NCBI GenBank assembly: GCA_950106755.1
Contig: OX467083.1
Location: 47,010,555-47,074,554, forward strand
Reading direction: 5' to 3'
Length of the DNA: 64,000 nucleotides
Origin: Climacium dendroides
Taxonomy: Eukaryota; Streptophyta; Bryopsida; Hypnales; Climaciaceae
Shown here: piece by piece, positions 34,653-46,442 of the stretch
Position numbering within the stretch: the stretch's first letter is position 1
Layout: each line of letters starts with the position of its first letter
Notes under the pieces: model-generated
What the model was told of the DNA's origin: nothing
The model's input: only the letters and a program-made list of their open reading frames with translations
Database searches by the model: none
Position numbers and translations under genes: made by a program

Positions 34653-37219
34653 TCAGTGTGCTAACTGGGCCCTGATGTTATCAAAAGCTCAGAATGGCAC
34701 AGATGAAGCTTCTTTGGGAGGTTGAGGCCCTTAGTGCATGTTAGTGGATACTCACTTTTCATGTGGCCATTGTGGAATAAAATGGTGTCCAAACTTTTTT
34801 TTGCGCATCAAGACGTGAGTCTGCTGTTCAAGACAGCTGTGTTTATTTTGAATGCATTTTCCAATCAGGATGAAATTCTTAGAACTTATCATATTAGCTT
34901 GACAAAAAATTTCATCCAAATAAATAAATAATTTGTCTTTAGTCAATGATGAATGATAGTCAATGTTACGGTATTAGAGATATCCTCTGAGTCCAACTCA
35001 AAGATTTATGTTGTGTTTCACCTTTGATCTCCAGTAATTAAGTGTCTCTCCTAAATGCCCAAGGTCTTTTTTTAAACTTCCCAAGGTCTTTTTTGAGCTT
35101 CTTGGAGATTACTCAAAACTAACAAAAAGATCAAATTTTGATAAATATCATCGACTTCAAAAAAATTGTAACCATAATGTATATAACCAATTTATGGCTT
35201 CTCAAAATGTATTACAATCTTCTTATATGCATTTTTAATGTGATTTTCCCCCCCTTAAGATTCAATGTTTTGGGGTTCATCTTCAAGATCCTATTATTAT
35301 AAATACTATAAAATCAAGATTTCCAATAAAAACCCTTGTACAAAATCTCTAGTAGGAAAATCATAACAACTTTTTTCAAAATCAGAGATTTGATGCTAAA
35401 AATAGAATTTTAAAAGTATTCAACTTAGAAAGACAATAATTAAAATAGTTTATTGGTAAGATTTTATTTAACTTCAAAGTTTAGTCAACACCAAAAATAT
35501 GGTGACCAAGGCATGTAGGGATTTATAATCAATGGCATCGAGCCAACCATTCTAAAGTCATTATACCTTCTTTAACCTCTAAATGCCCAAGGCATCAAAT
35601 TTTGGTGTCAACAATACTTTGAAATTAAACAAACCTAACCATGTTGCTATTTTTAGTAGTTTATATTTACAAAGCAATATTTTTGAAGTCTAATTTTAGC
35701 ATCAAAAATATGATTTTGGCAATGATTGATTATGTTTTTTCTATTCAAGATTTGTGCAACGGTATCCATTGCAATCTTGATTTTTAACAATCTTTTTGAA
35801 GTCTAATTTTAGTATCAAAAATACAATTTTGGCAATGATTGATTATGTTTTTTCTATTCAATCCATTGCAATCTTGACTTTTAACAATCTTTTTGAAGTC
35901 TAATTTTAGCATCAAAAATACGATTTTGGCAATGATTGATTATGTTTTTTCTATTCAAGATTTGTGCAACGATATCCATTGCAATCTTGACTTTTTGTAG
36001 TGTTGAGGGTTCTTGGAAATGAGCCTCTAATATATTAGAAATTCATATTAAAAAAATATAGAATATGTTTTTTTCTTGAAACACATGGATAGTTTCCATT
36101 GATAAGGAAAACAATACATTGTCCATTGATAAGGAAAACAATACATTGAACTAGAAGCTCAAAAAAAGCTACAAAATAGATTTTGAGAAGTCATAAATGG
36201 ATTGGGGTTATGCATATTAGACCTTTTATCCTCATAGATTTTTGGTGACCAACTTTTTAGATTTGACAAGTGAAAAAGACAATTAAAAGACTTCAAATCA
36301 CTTTGGTAGCTTTAACACCCTCATGATCAAACATTATAATCTTTCAATCCATAAGTGATATTGATGTGTTTTCTTTTCCTATGTAATCTCTAACATGTCA
36401 AGTTTGAATTTGTATGGTTACAATTCAAGAAAAAAGGCACAACTTATCAAGATGTTGGCTTTCTGTTCAATTTAGAGTATATTCCTAAAAGCTCAAAAAA
36501 AAACCTTGGACATTTAGGAGTTAAAATTGATTTTTTAATTGATTAAAAAACCTTGGAGGTATAGAATAAGAGATATATAGAGATTTGAAGATTATGATGA
36601 GTTCACTCAAAGCTACATGAAAAAACAAAGTGAAATACATTCTTTTAGATTAGTTACAAATTCAAATGCACATTCAATTTCAAACTCTTCTAAGGTATTG
36701 GAGTCATTCCTAATCCATCTTGTGTCCTAATGAAGAAAATTGAGCAAAACAAAGCATACAATTAAATTTCAGGTGTTTTTTGTCTTGAGTTTTGAAAAAT
36801 TAGCATAAAAATATTAAGTCCTGAGTTCTACAAAATCATCCTACTCCTACTTCAATTGTAGGAGTCGGATGAGGAAGATTGAACAATCCAAAGCATGAAA
36901 CTCCACATGCATTATTTTTCTTTCCACTTGAGTGTTGGAATCAGCTAAAAAAATCTTTTCAAAACAATCCTCCTGCTCCAATTGTCTCCTTAGATCTGCT
37001 AAATCACGACTGAGATTATTAAAACCTAAACCCTGGTACGAAGGCTTGATCAGCAATCTAGAGGCGAGAGTGTTACAATCCATATCATTGATTGTAGAGA
37101 ATCTGATCATCACCATGCATCTTCCTCAAGTAAGCCCAAAAATCATCAATTCGATCAATTCGATCAATCCTACAATGAAACTAAAACCACCACATTCGAA
37201 AAAAACTGTAACTGCCTAT
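34653..37219. other. AT-rich spacer between cyclo-ligase and methylesterase genes
   Basis: No gene is supported. It contains the tandem block at 35687-35995. It also has a 29-base direct repeat (CCATTGATAAGGAAAACAAT twice, about 36100-36148) and a stretch near 36240-36500 that resembles 17560-17830. Confidence 0.5.
35687..35995 (+). repeat. Three-copy tandem repeat, about 110 bp
   Basis: Units begin at about 35687, 35799 and 35897 with AAGTCTAATTTTAGCATCAA. Each continues through GATTTTGGCAATGATTGATT and TCCATTGCAATCTTGA. The middle unit lacks an internal segment of about 14 bases. Confidence 0.88.
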
Positions 37220-39285
37220 CTATTGTCCAGAGATGCAAGTGAGGAGTCGGACAAGCTCCAGCGGCGCCGAGAAGAAGACGCCGTGGTCGCCATCAGGCAT
37301 GCAGAACACTTTCTCCGGCGGATTGGCGGCGATCATGGCGTCTTGGTCTTGAGGAGAGACGCCCTTGTCCTTCCCCGTGCGGATGTAGAATCTTCTCACG
37401 GTGCCGAACTTGGCTGCTGTCAAGGGAAGGACTTCGGTGCCTGGGACGTAGGGCGTGTCGGTGACCAGAAGCTTCGACAGGTTGATGTACTGGGGAAACA
37501 CGTGCACGCAATTAGGTGAGAAATTTTGGTGTAAGGAGAGGCGGAACTAGTGCATCTCAAAGACCTTTTCATGTGAGTGGTTACTTAGGTGGGGGTGGAC
37601 TTTCACTGGAAAATTTCACACCCTGCAATACCAGTTGTAGCAATATTTGAACGTTCAGCCCCCACTAAAGTTGGCATTCAGCGTTGCTACTACAATTAAG
37701 TTGTCTGAACGTTGCATCTTTGCATCTGGAAAAGCATCGCACGTTTGCAGAAAAACGATGCGTAGTTGTGAAGCATGTTGCAAAGGTTACTTTACGTGTT
37801 TGCTGCGAAAAGTTGATCCAGCATGATCAAAACGTTGCATGCTACTACACATGCTGCTGAAAAACGTTGCTAAAGTCTCCAAATTCTAGTAGTGATGGTA
37901 TCAGGGAAGGGAAGAAAATGAATGTACCTTCTTTGGTGTCTCGCTCATGTAAAATTTGTTGAGGCTGTTCTTGTCGAGACTTGCCGATGTGGGAGTAGGG
38001 GAACCGTTAGCGAAGTTGAAGCTCAAGTAACCGGGCGTCACCAAGTTGGGGAACGTCTGCAAGTGGAAGGAATTGAATCGATCGCCCCAGTCAGCAATCG
38101 TATTAAATATTAACTTGGTTCGACATCATATATGATTACATCATAACAAGTGTTGCAGCTACTAATGGATAGTTACTGGAACCTTGATAGATTACACATG
38201 AGAACACTTCGTTACAATCAGCAGCAAAAGAATCTCAAATAACAGTGAATAATTTTCTCTCTTTGCATCCGTGTCGAGAAAAAAAAAATAGAATTGAGTA
38301 ATTAGTGCATTTTGCTGTACTCCCGTCATCCTGGGATTTTGCCTCAGATTCTTACAGTTGGAGGGAACGATCCGAACATGCTCTGGTTGTAGGAGGGCGT
38401 GCATGCTGAAAGGTAGATGGCTTTGGAAACTTTGCTGGGGAACTTCTCCGATGCGTAAGCAATGGACCCTCCTCCGAGACTGTGCCCAACTAGAATCACC
38501 TGGACAGAAAGAAATTACTCATCCACACAAGCAGCTCAATAGGCTGACATCTCTTATAACTGTGTATGCGCACAATTCCTGAAAATTAGTAGCAAGAGTG
38601 TTGTAAGAGTTACAGCAAGCAAGTTCAGCTTACTCGTCCCCTCGTGCTGGCGATGGCATCGATCAATGGCTTGGTATACTCTGCAACGGTGGTGATATCA
38701 TCAGCAATCGCTTTGTCAATACCATTGGACGTCAGGTCCACAGCTGAGGCAGAAAATCCATAAAGTTCCAGCAGGGTAATGATTTCAAACCAGAACCAGG
38801 CTCCACCCCCGATTCCGTGCACGAATATGAACTTTTGCGGTGGGTACGACTGGTTTTCCAAGGCAACAACAGAAATGGTCATGTTTTGTTTTGAAATGGC
38901 TTGCCTCCAAGCACCAGAGTTGTGACAATCGTATGCACAGAGCTCTCAAAACTAGGAATGATGTACTTAGACCTTACACTCCAGATAGGCGAGTGGATAA
39001 TTGCCAATTTCGTGAATATGACGATAAAAGAAAGTGTACTAGTGCTGCACCAGATCTCTCTCACCACAGGCTAGTTTCGTACGTAACACGTGAATAGAGT
39101 CGTTGTAAGAGATGTGAGAGGTTCATGTTGCTTACCGATGGGTCGTCGCAGACGGCATTGCTGCAGCGGACACCGCTACTGCCAGATTGATAAGTTGCCA
39201 TTCCCACCTGAGAGCACAGTAGCATGGCTAACACTGCCAGACTCCATCCAGCTTGGTTCCATGGTCTTGGAGCCATTGAAATCAC
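37220..39285 (-). CDS. Methylesterase-family alpha/beta hydrolase (SABP2/MES-like) with N-terminal signal sequence
   Basis: Minus-strand exons 39285-39136, 38942-38634, 38499-38356, 38056-37928 and 37489-37220 give 333 residues, all phase 0. The fold is that of plant methylesterases, which hydrolyse methyl esters such as methyl salicylate, jasmonate or IAA; the substrate here is unknown. Evidence: FVHGIGGGAWFW (oxyanion loop), VILVGHSLGGGS with nucleophile S160, TGKDKGVSP with D285 and DGDHGVFFSAP with H313. The cap region (about residues 180-245) is typical. Exon 1 encodes a hydrophobic run, WSLAVLAMLLCSQVGMA, that looks like a signal peptide, which is unusual because many family members are cytosolic. 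The exon 1/exon 2 junction is the weak point: it uses a poor acceptor (TTTTGAGAG at 38943). A start at the Met at 38882 would give the conserved domain without the leader. Confidence 0.85.
37604..37894. mobile_element. CACTA-like non-autonomous element (methylesterase intron 4)
   Basis: The left end CACTGGAAAATTTCACA and the complement of the right end (CACTACTAGAATTTGG) resemble the CACTA superfamily terminus. The interior contains several CGTTGC/GCAACG subterminal motifs. I do not see a clean 3-bp target duplication. It lies in the intron between exons 4 and 5. Confidence 0.6.
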
Positions 39286-42200
39286 GGAACTCGACCTGCT
39301 CCTAGAAACTGATTAATTTCCTCACAACAAAGCTTACTTTTTAGATGAAGATCGTGCTCAGGGTGAGGACAACGCAACCCAAGCTTTGACCTGCGTATTG
39401 CCTTCCACAAATGAAGTTCGTGAGGCGAACTCCTAAGATGGGGATTAGCAGGTGAACTGAGAACGAAATTCACGTGACAGTGCCTGCTGGCCACTGTCGA
39501 AATCAACCAGAGATCTTCTACGTCCTCAAGGCAACTGAACGAGTTTCACTTAGAAAATGATTCAAACTACAAGAAATCTTGTAAGACAGATACATGCACC
39601 AAGATTCTCCCAAGAGCTATTGAAACGATCTGTGTTTAAACATTGACACCGAAGCTAGTGCCGACTATCCCTCCTGCTCCAGAAGCTCAGACTTCAGTTC
39701 AGAATGAGGAAAACAACCTAAAATCCCCGTGTAGACCTCAATATATTAGTCCTAGCAACACACTTGCTAGTCAAACTTCCAAAGTGTCAGCAAGTTGAGA
39801 GCCTGGGATAGCAAGTAACGGACATCTCAAAGAGACTAGTGTGCCCAACTGGTTTCCTACTCCTCAACTTGAGCACCACTATCGCCTTTACCAAGTGATG
39901 AGCTTGGGAAACGCAATCCTGCCAAGATCCTCACCTGAGTTAGATCCCCTTTTCAGGTGGTGAACTCGGAGCTCACGAAATGCTCTCATGCTGCAAGTGG
40001 GTAGTGGACAACAATCAAGCCAGTATCTGAGTTGATTTCTGTAGAAGAATCCGTACATTCTGGAAGCTCCGAGGCTTTAATGCGTGTACTTGCAGAATGA
40101 ATTTGGTACTAAACTCTGTGCAAAATGTAAACAGGGACAGTGACCGTGCATATCTCCCCTTTTTCGACTTTCCAGAAATCTAGGCTGGCAACGTCGAGCA
40201 TGCCAGGTGGATGCCAAAAACATGCTATCCCCGTTTATGCCTGCTACAGCTCCACTTCAAGTCGACAGGAAAGCGGGGGCAGGCACCGCAGCAAAAGGTG
40301 TTTAGGGCACCCAAAGTTCCGATCTCTGGTGGCCGGCATGCATGGCGGTCTACGAATGCCCACGAATGCCCGTTTAAATTTACACAGTGACTTCGATGCA
40401 ATGCACGCAGTTTTTGAAGTTTTACACCGATTGATGACTGTGAGCGCTCCAGCCTGTAATTTGGAAGGAACATGATTGTATGCTCAAGTCCTGAAGGGAC
40501 ATAATTGTATGCTCGACCTTCTTCGTGCATGGTAGCGTGAAATTTCTTTCCATCATGAGGCCAGTGAGCATATGAGCAACACTTTATTGACTTTGGACCA
40601 AGGCTTTGCATCGACGTAAAAGTTATTGCATACAGCGACAGTATGAGCAAGTCTGTGCTACAGGGACAGAGCCTCACAGAGCTTTTAGGAAGGTAGGGTA
40701 GCCGCTTGTTAAAACCAACTTTTTCGTCCGTTCCATCCGTCCGGAGACGGAGGAGGTGTAGTAAACAGCACCTGATTTTTTTCTGTGAAGTGGGCTCCAT
40801 TCCTGCCGCCAACGGAAGGGTATGACGATGATGAAATTGGACGCATGTGGACGCATTTGGAGAAGACGATGATGAGGTGCATTAGTGAGGATAAGCATGG
40901 TTTTGGAACTCGGGTTATCAATAGGCTATTGCCATGTTCACCAGAGCAAATGTTTGGTCGACAAAAAAACGACCTGGTACAGAGGCCAGCAACAAGCCTT
41001 CAGGAAATTTGAGGGGTATCACTCTAATGAATCAATGTGGAGATCCTTAGAGTTTAAAATAGCAAAACAGGCTTTCTCATCCTACAATTGATTGCCACAT
41101 TGGCTGATGGAAAATCCAAAAATTTCATGTTGTTGCTCATCCTAGTGAGGTTTCTCAAATTGGAATCCACATATGCTTGATCCCATTAGAGAAAATCTAG
41201 ACTCTTCAGAAGGCTGTCAAGCTTTGACAAGCCACTCTATTTGGAGAATCCTACGGAGCTAGGAAAAGGACAGCATCTTTGTCAGAGATGCTGTGTCAGC
41301 TTGCATGAATTTCGTGAAAGACTATCACTTTTACTTCTTTTTTTATATATAGTTATGTGTCAGTGGACTTGTATCATGGTATAAAAACGGGCAAGTCAGA
41401 CCGCAACAAACAAGCCCGTCAATCCAAGAATTACAAGTATCATGAAATCAATTAGGACGTACATTTAAGTAATATTATTTTTGTAATCAATGCTCAAAAC
41501 TGACAATGAGCAACAATAGGGGAAAAATCACTGTCAAGTCTAAATAAATGTAATGAAAGGGTCCCTTTCGACACTTCTTAGCGGCCTTTTGGAGAGTCCA
41601 GATTTTCTCTAATGAAAGGCATGCATCTTAATTCCAAGAAAAAACTTTTGTCATATGGCTGATTGATATGACTTTCATTTCATTATTATACCTATATTAA
41701 CTCCAATAATTGAGTCTATGTTAAATTGTTCAATTTCACTTCATATATCATACTTAGAAAAGTGAATGAACAAAATCCAAATGAGCAAATATGAATGTCG
41801 TCGTATCCCATGATTTCTAACATATTATTGTAAATCATTAAAGACCCACATCCATTGGTATTGTAATCAGTTGACATACATATACTCCAAAAAAAATATG
41901 TATATAGAAAAGTGTAGGTAATATTAATTTGAATGGAATTTGAAGATTTTTTATGAAGCAAAGATTTCAAATTTCATTCACTATCATAGATGATCAATAG
42001 GTTGTGATTTGAAATCCATTTTGAATAGATTTGAAGATATTTGCTCTATTACACAATTAATATCAATATAGAGAATTTTGTTAAAATGGTGGTCATTCCA
42101 CAACTTTGGCATGTTAATAATTTAGACTATACTAGCAGTTGGCACTTGCTATGCTACGCATTCACCATTAGAATTTTATAAGAATCTTTATGCATTAGAT

Positions 42201-44123
42201 AGAATGCAAAGCAAGAATTTCAATAAACCTTCAAATAAAAATTACTAAAATCTTCATATAATTTTTTAAATAAATAAGCATATACGAAATAAACAATAGA
42301 AATTTAATGAATGATGAATGAAATACATGCAACGATGAATACGGTAATAGATACACATACATTAGAATGCATTAGAAATTTGACTCAATTGTTCAATCTA
42401 ATAAATTTTTCAAATCATTTGGTAGTAACAATAGAAAATTGAAATTAGAAGCTTAAAGCTCATAAAACCACAAAATCATAGAAATGCAAAAGAAATATAA
42501 AGCCAAGAAAAGCAATGGAATTATTACCTCTATAATATCATCCTATGGATCCTCTTTAATATCACCTCAATTGCAACGACTATATTATTTTTATAATATC
42601 ACCCTTTGTAAAAAGTGATATTACAAAAGTGATTGCAAATTGCTACTTTATTTCTGTAATATCACATTGTGTGAAAATATGATTTCTATGTATGCATGAT
42701 TGAAAATATTTTTATAAAATATTTAATTATTTTAAAGACTTATTGAAATCATTATCATGAACTCTATTCAAATATATCAAATGTTTACTAATATGTGATA
42801 CAATGAATGTATAGCATACCAAGCACGAGTCCCTAGTATTAATGGTAGCATTTGTGATATTGCAAAGGGAGTTACGATTTTAGTAGTATGACTAGTGGTT
42901 GGTGCTTGCTTTGCTACACACTAACTATATTACTTTCATTAGTTTCTCATGTGATAGAATGTAGATTAATAAAGTGTGTACAATCTTTAAATGAAAATAT
43001 TGACATCTTTATACAATATTCTTTGAAAATACATATATTGTGCAATAGAAAGTAATTAAAGAAAATCTTTACATCATAATTTTCACAAAAAAATCTTTGC
43101 ATACATGAAAACATTGCAAAGACACCATCACTTAATAAATTTGATCAAATTTGAAGAATTGAAATGCAAATTTGTCACATTGCAAAGACTTTGTAAATAC
43201 TTTGTTGTAGAATCCAAAATTACTTCAATCTAACAAAGCTTTAAATCATTTGGTAGTATGAAACCTCCATAATATCACTATACCTCTGTAATATCACATT
43301 TTAACATTGTATGATATTAGAGAGGGGAAATGGCCGTTGAAACTCTATAATACCACATTGTGTATAAATATGATATTACAGAGGGATCGAACCTCTGTAA
43401 TATCACACAATATAAAAATGTGACATTACAGAAGGCCTTGTGATTTTAGTAGTATGATGATTGTTTGAGATCTATACCATTCATAGATGTCTAAAATAGA
43501 TATCAATCCTAGATGACATTTTAGTAGTTTAAACTACACAATCTAAAAATAGCACATGAAATATCGTTATTTTAACAAAATTCTCCATTAATCATTTTAA
43601 TAACCAAACAACCATATGATACAAAAAAAAATTCTCTATAGAAAAGTCATATGCAAGAAGCTCATCACTAAAAGTTATATGAACATTTGCGATATGAAAA
43701 TGACAAGGGGGCTTTTTTAAGGTGCTCATGTAGAATCTCCAATGTGTAAAATGTTCAATCAAGGAGTCAACGCAGATGGTCCCAAACACCAATTGTAGGA
43801 CCATTTACCCTCAATATATATTTTTCACAATGTGGGTTCAATGTGGGTTGTTTGTGACTGAAACAAAAGATGCATGGTACTTGGAATTTCTCCATCTTTC
43901 TTGTAGAAGACAAATAGAGCCTAGAGTGAACTTCCATGTAGTGTCAAAATTAGAAAAAAATTAGTTTCATAAAGTCAAAATTACCTTTGTCAAGCTTCAT
44001 GATGCTTTCATTTCTATCAATAGCTTAATGTGAGTATGGATGAACTTACAAATTAGAAGTAGCTTTGACTCTTGTCAAACAAAAATTCAAAATTTCATTT
44101 TTCTACAAAATTTGAGTGATTTT
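39286..44123. other. Intergenic DNA, mostly featureless
   Basis: The part nearest 39286 is the methylesterase upstream region. Reading frames at about 40140-41090 show no family signature. Repeated TCTGTAATATCACA-type palindromes occur at about 42525-42680 and again at 43263-43440. No gene is supported. Confidence 0.4.
43263..43440. mobile_element. MITE-like multi-palindrome
   Basis: CCTCTGTAATATCACA occurs directly (about 43283 and 43391) and as the inverse TGATATTACAGAGG (about 43369) and TGACATTACAGAAGG (about 43421). The element can therefore fold in several ways. A related degenerate block lies at 42525-42680. Confidence 0.6.
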
Positions 44124-44404
44124 TATCACGGTTGTCATATCGGATAGAATCTCATTGTTCACAGACAGAATTGGACCGATTAGGGTTGACCGGCTGTGAA
44201 CTTCAGAGGCTTATAACTTTTACAAAAATACTTCAAATCAAGAAAATGAGATGTTTTTAGGCATCTACAGAAAACATCTCATTTGCCCGATTTGAAGTAT
44301 TTTTGCAAAAGTTATAAGCCTCTGAAGTTCGCAGCCGGTCAATCCTAATCGGTCTGATTTTGTCCGTGAACAGTGAGATTCCGTCCGATATGACAACCGT
44401 GATA
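44124..44404. repeat. Long near-perfect hairpin, about 135-bp arms
   Basis: The arms 44124-44258 and 44270-44404 are inverted copies with roughly 90 percent identity around a loop of about 11 bases. Outer ends are TATCACGGTTGTCATATCGG and its near complement. Inner ends are ATGAGATGTTTT and AAAACATCTCAT. Possible origins are a recent foldback transposon or a MIR-like locus. No coding sequence is present. Confidence 0.88.
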
Positions 44405-45185
44405 TTTATACATGGAAGTCACTCTCAATCAATGAGTCAATGCTATCAAAGTGTCAAAGCTAAGCCAAACTGAACCAAGGACATTTTTAATTCAAAGAAT
44501 TTAATGTAAACAATGATTAGTTAATTGTTTTTCTTGCTTGATTCAAAATAGACAAGCTAGCTTTTTCCAATCAATTGTTTTGTTAAATTTTTCAAGAACT
44601 TTTTTTAGGGTTACACCAAGCAAAGCACTATGACCATTTCAAATTCTCAAAGTAGTGATTAGTCGATCAAAAAGTGGGTAGTGGTCCAAGTTGGATTTAT
44701 ATTTGATGAAGACCTATGCCATTTTACATGGATGAGAAATCTACTTGAAATTTTAAGTAGACACACTAGATAATGTTATTCTAGTTTTAGAAGGAGTTTG
44801 CTTCTTGTTTAAAGAATTTTGGTCTAATGAATCCAAATTTGAATTTACATATTCTAAATAAAGATTATAAGATTATGAATATATGAATGATGATTTGCCA
44901 ATTACACAAGTCACATGGTGACATCTAAAATAACATTCATTGAATAGAGATTTTAAATAGTAGCTTTTAGATTCTAGTCAAATGGTCTAAAATAGTATAA
45001 TAATATCTTTGAATAATAATCAAAGAAAATCCATTACATCCAAAAGACTATAGACTACATTTTATCTTATAGTCACTTAAAGGAGTTCACTACAATGTCT
45101 AATCAATTCTTGTGGATAACTACAAGAGTCACATTAAAGAGTACAAGAATATCCAAAAGACATGCATACATTAACTTTCGGCCAT
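44405..45185. other. AT-rich intergenic DNA
   Basis: I see nothing to annotate in this stretch. Confidence 0.4.
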
Positions 45186-45890
45186 GGTCGCGATAACGCA
45201 CACTTTCAGTTGGGATCATGATACCACATACTTTCGGTTGGGATTATGACACCACACACTTTTGGTTGGGATTGTGACACTTCACACTTTCAGTTGGAAT
45301 TGCGACACCATACACTTTCGGTTGGGATTATGACACCACACACTTTCGGTTGGGATTATGACACCACACACTTTCGGTTGGGATTGCAACACTACACACT
45401 TTCAGTTGAAATTGCGACACCATACACTTTCGGTTGGGATCGTGACACCGAGCGAGCAGTCGTGACACCTCATACTTTCAGTTGGGATTGCGACACTACA
45501 CACTTTCAGTTGGGATCATGACACCTCATACTTTCAGGTGGGGTCACAACACAGATGCTTTTGGTTGGGGTCGCGACACTAAAAGGGTTTAGTTGGGATT
45601 GTGACACCACATACTTTTGGCTATAGTTGTAACTCTTCATACTTTCAATTGGGGTCATGACACACATGCTTTTGGTTAGAGTTGTTTTATACTTTCAGTT
45701 GGGATCACGACATCCTATACTTTTAGCCACAGTTACAACACCACATACTTTTCAGCTTGCTGTCGTGACACTTCATACTTTTAGTTGCGGTCACAACACC
45801 TCAAACTTTTGGTTGGGGTCATAACACTATATGCTTTTGATTGGGGTTGCAACACCGCATGCATTTGGTTGGGATATCTATGATATCAAG
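45186..45890 (+). repeat. 28-bp minisatellite, about 24 copies
   Basis: The unit resembles CACACTTTCGGTTGGGATTA plus TGACACCA. Copies are most regular between about 45230 and 45530 and degrade towards 45890, with some insertions near 45450. An ORF across the array (45246-45521) cycles through three frames of the repeat and is not a gene. Confidence 0.92.
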
Positions 45891-46130
45891 TAGCTGTGTC
45901 GCGACCCTGGCCAGTCACAAAATTCATCATGTTTTCATTATGGAAAAAAAAATCTCCATTTATTTCATAAGATGTTTCACAATGAAAACCTAGAGCATGA
46001 GACAAGCATTTTTGTGATCATTTGTCATGCACATGGTCTTTCCCTATCTTTTGCAAACAAAAATATTCAACGGGAATGTTGCTTCAAACTTTAGCAATGT
46101 TGTATGACTAATTGTAATATAACTACATGT
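45891..46130. other. Intergenic DNA
   Basis: No feature is supported. Confidence 0.3.
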
Positions 46131-46442
46131 TAGAGGTAAGATAGGAAGCTTAAAGTACCTATTTAATAAATGGAAATTGATTTTGGGAGGTTTAGACTTC
46201 TTGAGATATTTTTTGGTAATTTTCCCTTGAAAGATAGATGGAATGGGCATCTTATCCAAGTCGGGTTTTTTTTTTGAGCTTCATGGAATTAATTATGAAT
46301 TTTTGAAGTTGAAAGATAGTAGTCATGGAATGTACACTATTGTGCATTGCTAAAGGAATGAAAATGAAAAATACACAAATAGTGTATATTGAAGGAAGTG
46401 GACACTTTTAGAGCCTAAGCACTTTATAAACCTTCTACTTGA
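46131..46442. mobile_element. MITE family M2, copy 1
   Basis: Diverged from 50440-50757 in the same orientation. Shared blocks are TAATAAATGG/TTATAAATGG, TTTTCC(C)TTGAAAGA, AGCTT.(A/G)TGGAATTA, TTATGAA.TTTTGAAGTT, AATGTACACT and TTTTAGAGC. The ends are weakly inverted. Confidence 0.6.

Noticed and set aside
40225..40812. 195-codon minus-strand ORF
   Set aside because: There are no motifs, no splice-consistent neighbours and no similarity to known plant proteins that I recognise, and a plus-strand ORF overlaps it.
45246..45521. 91-codon ORF with repeated TPHTFGWD/THFQLG motifs
   Set aside because: It is the 28-bp minisatellite read through three frames and shows no independent coding signature.
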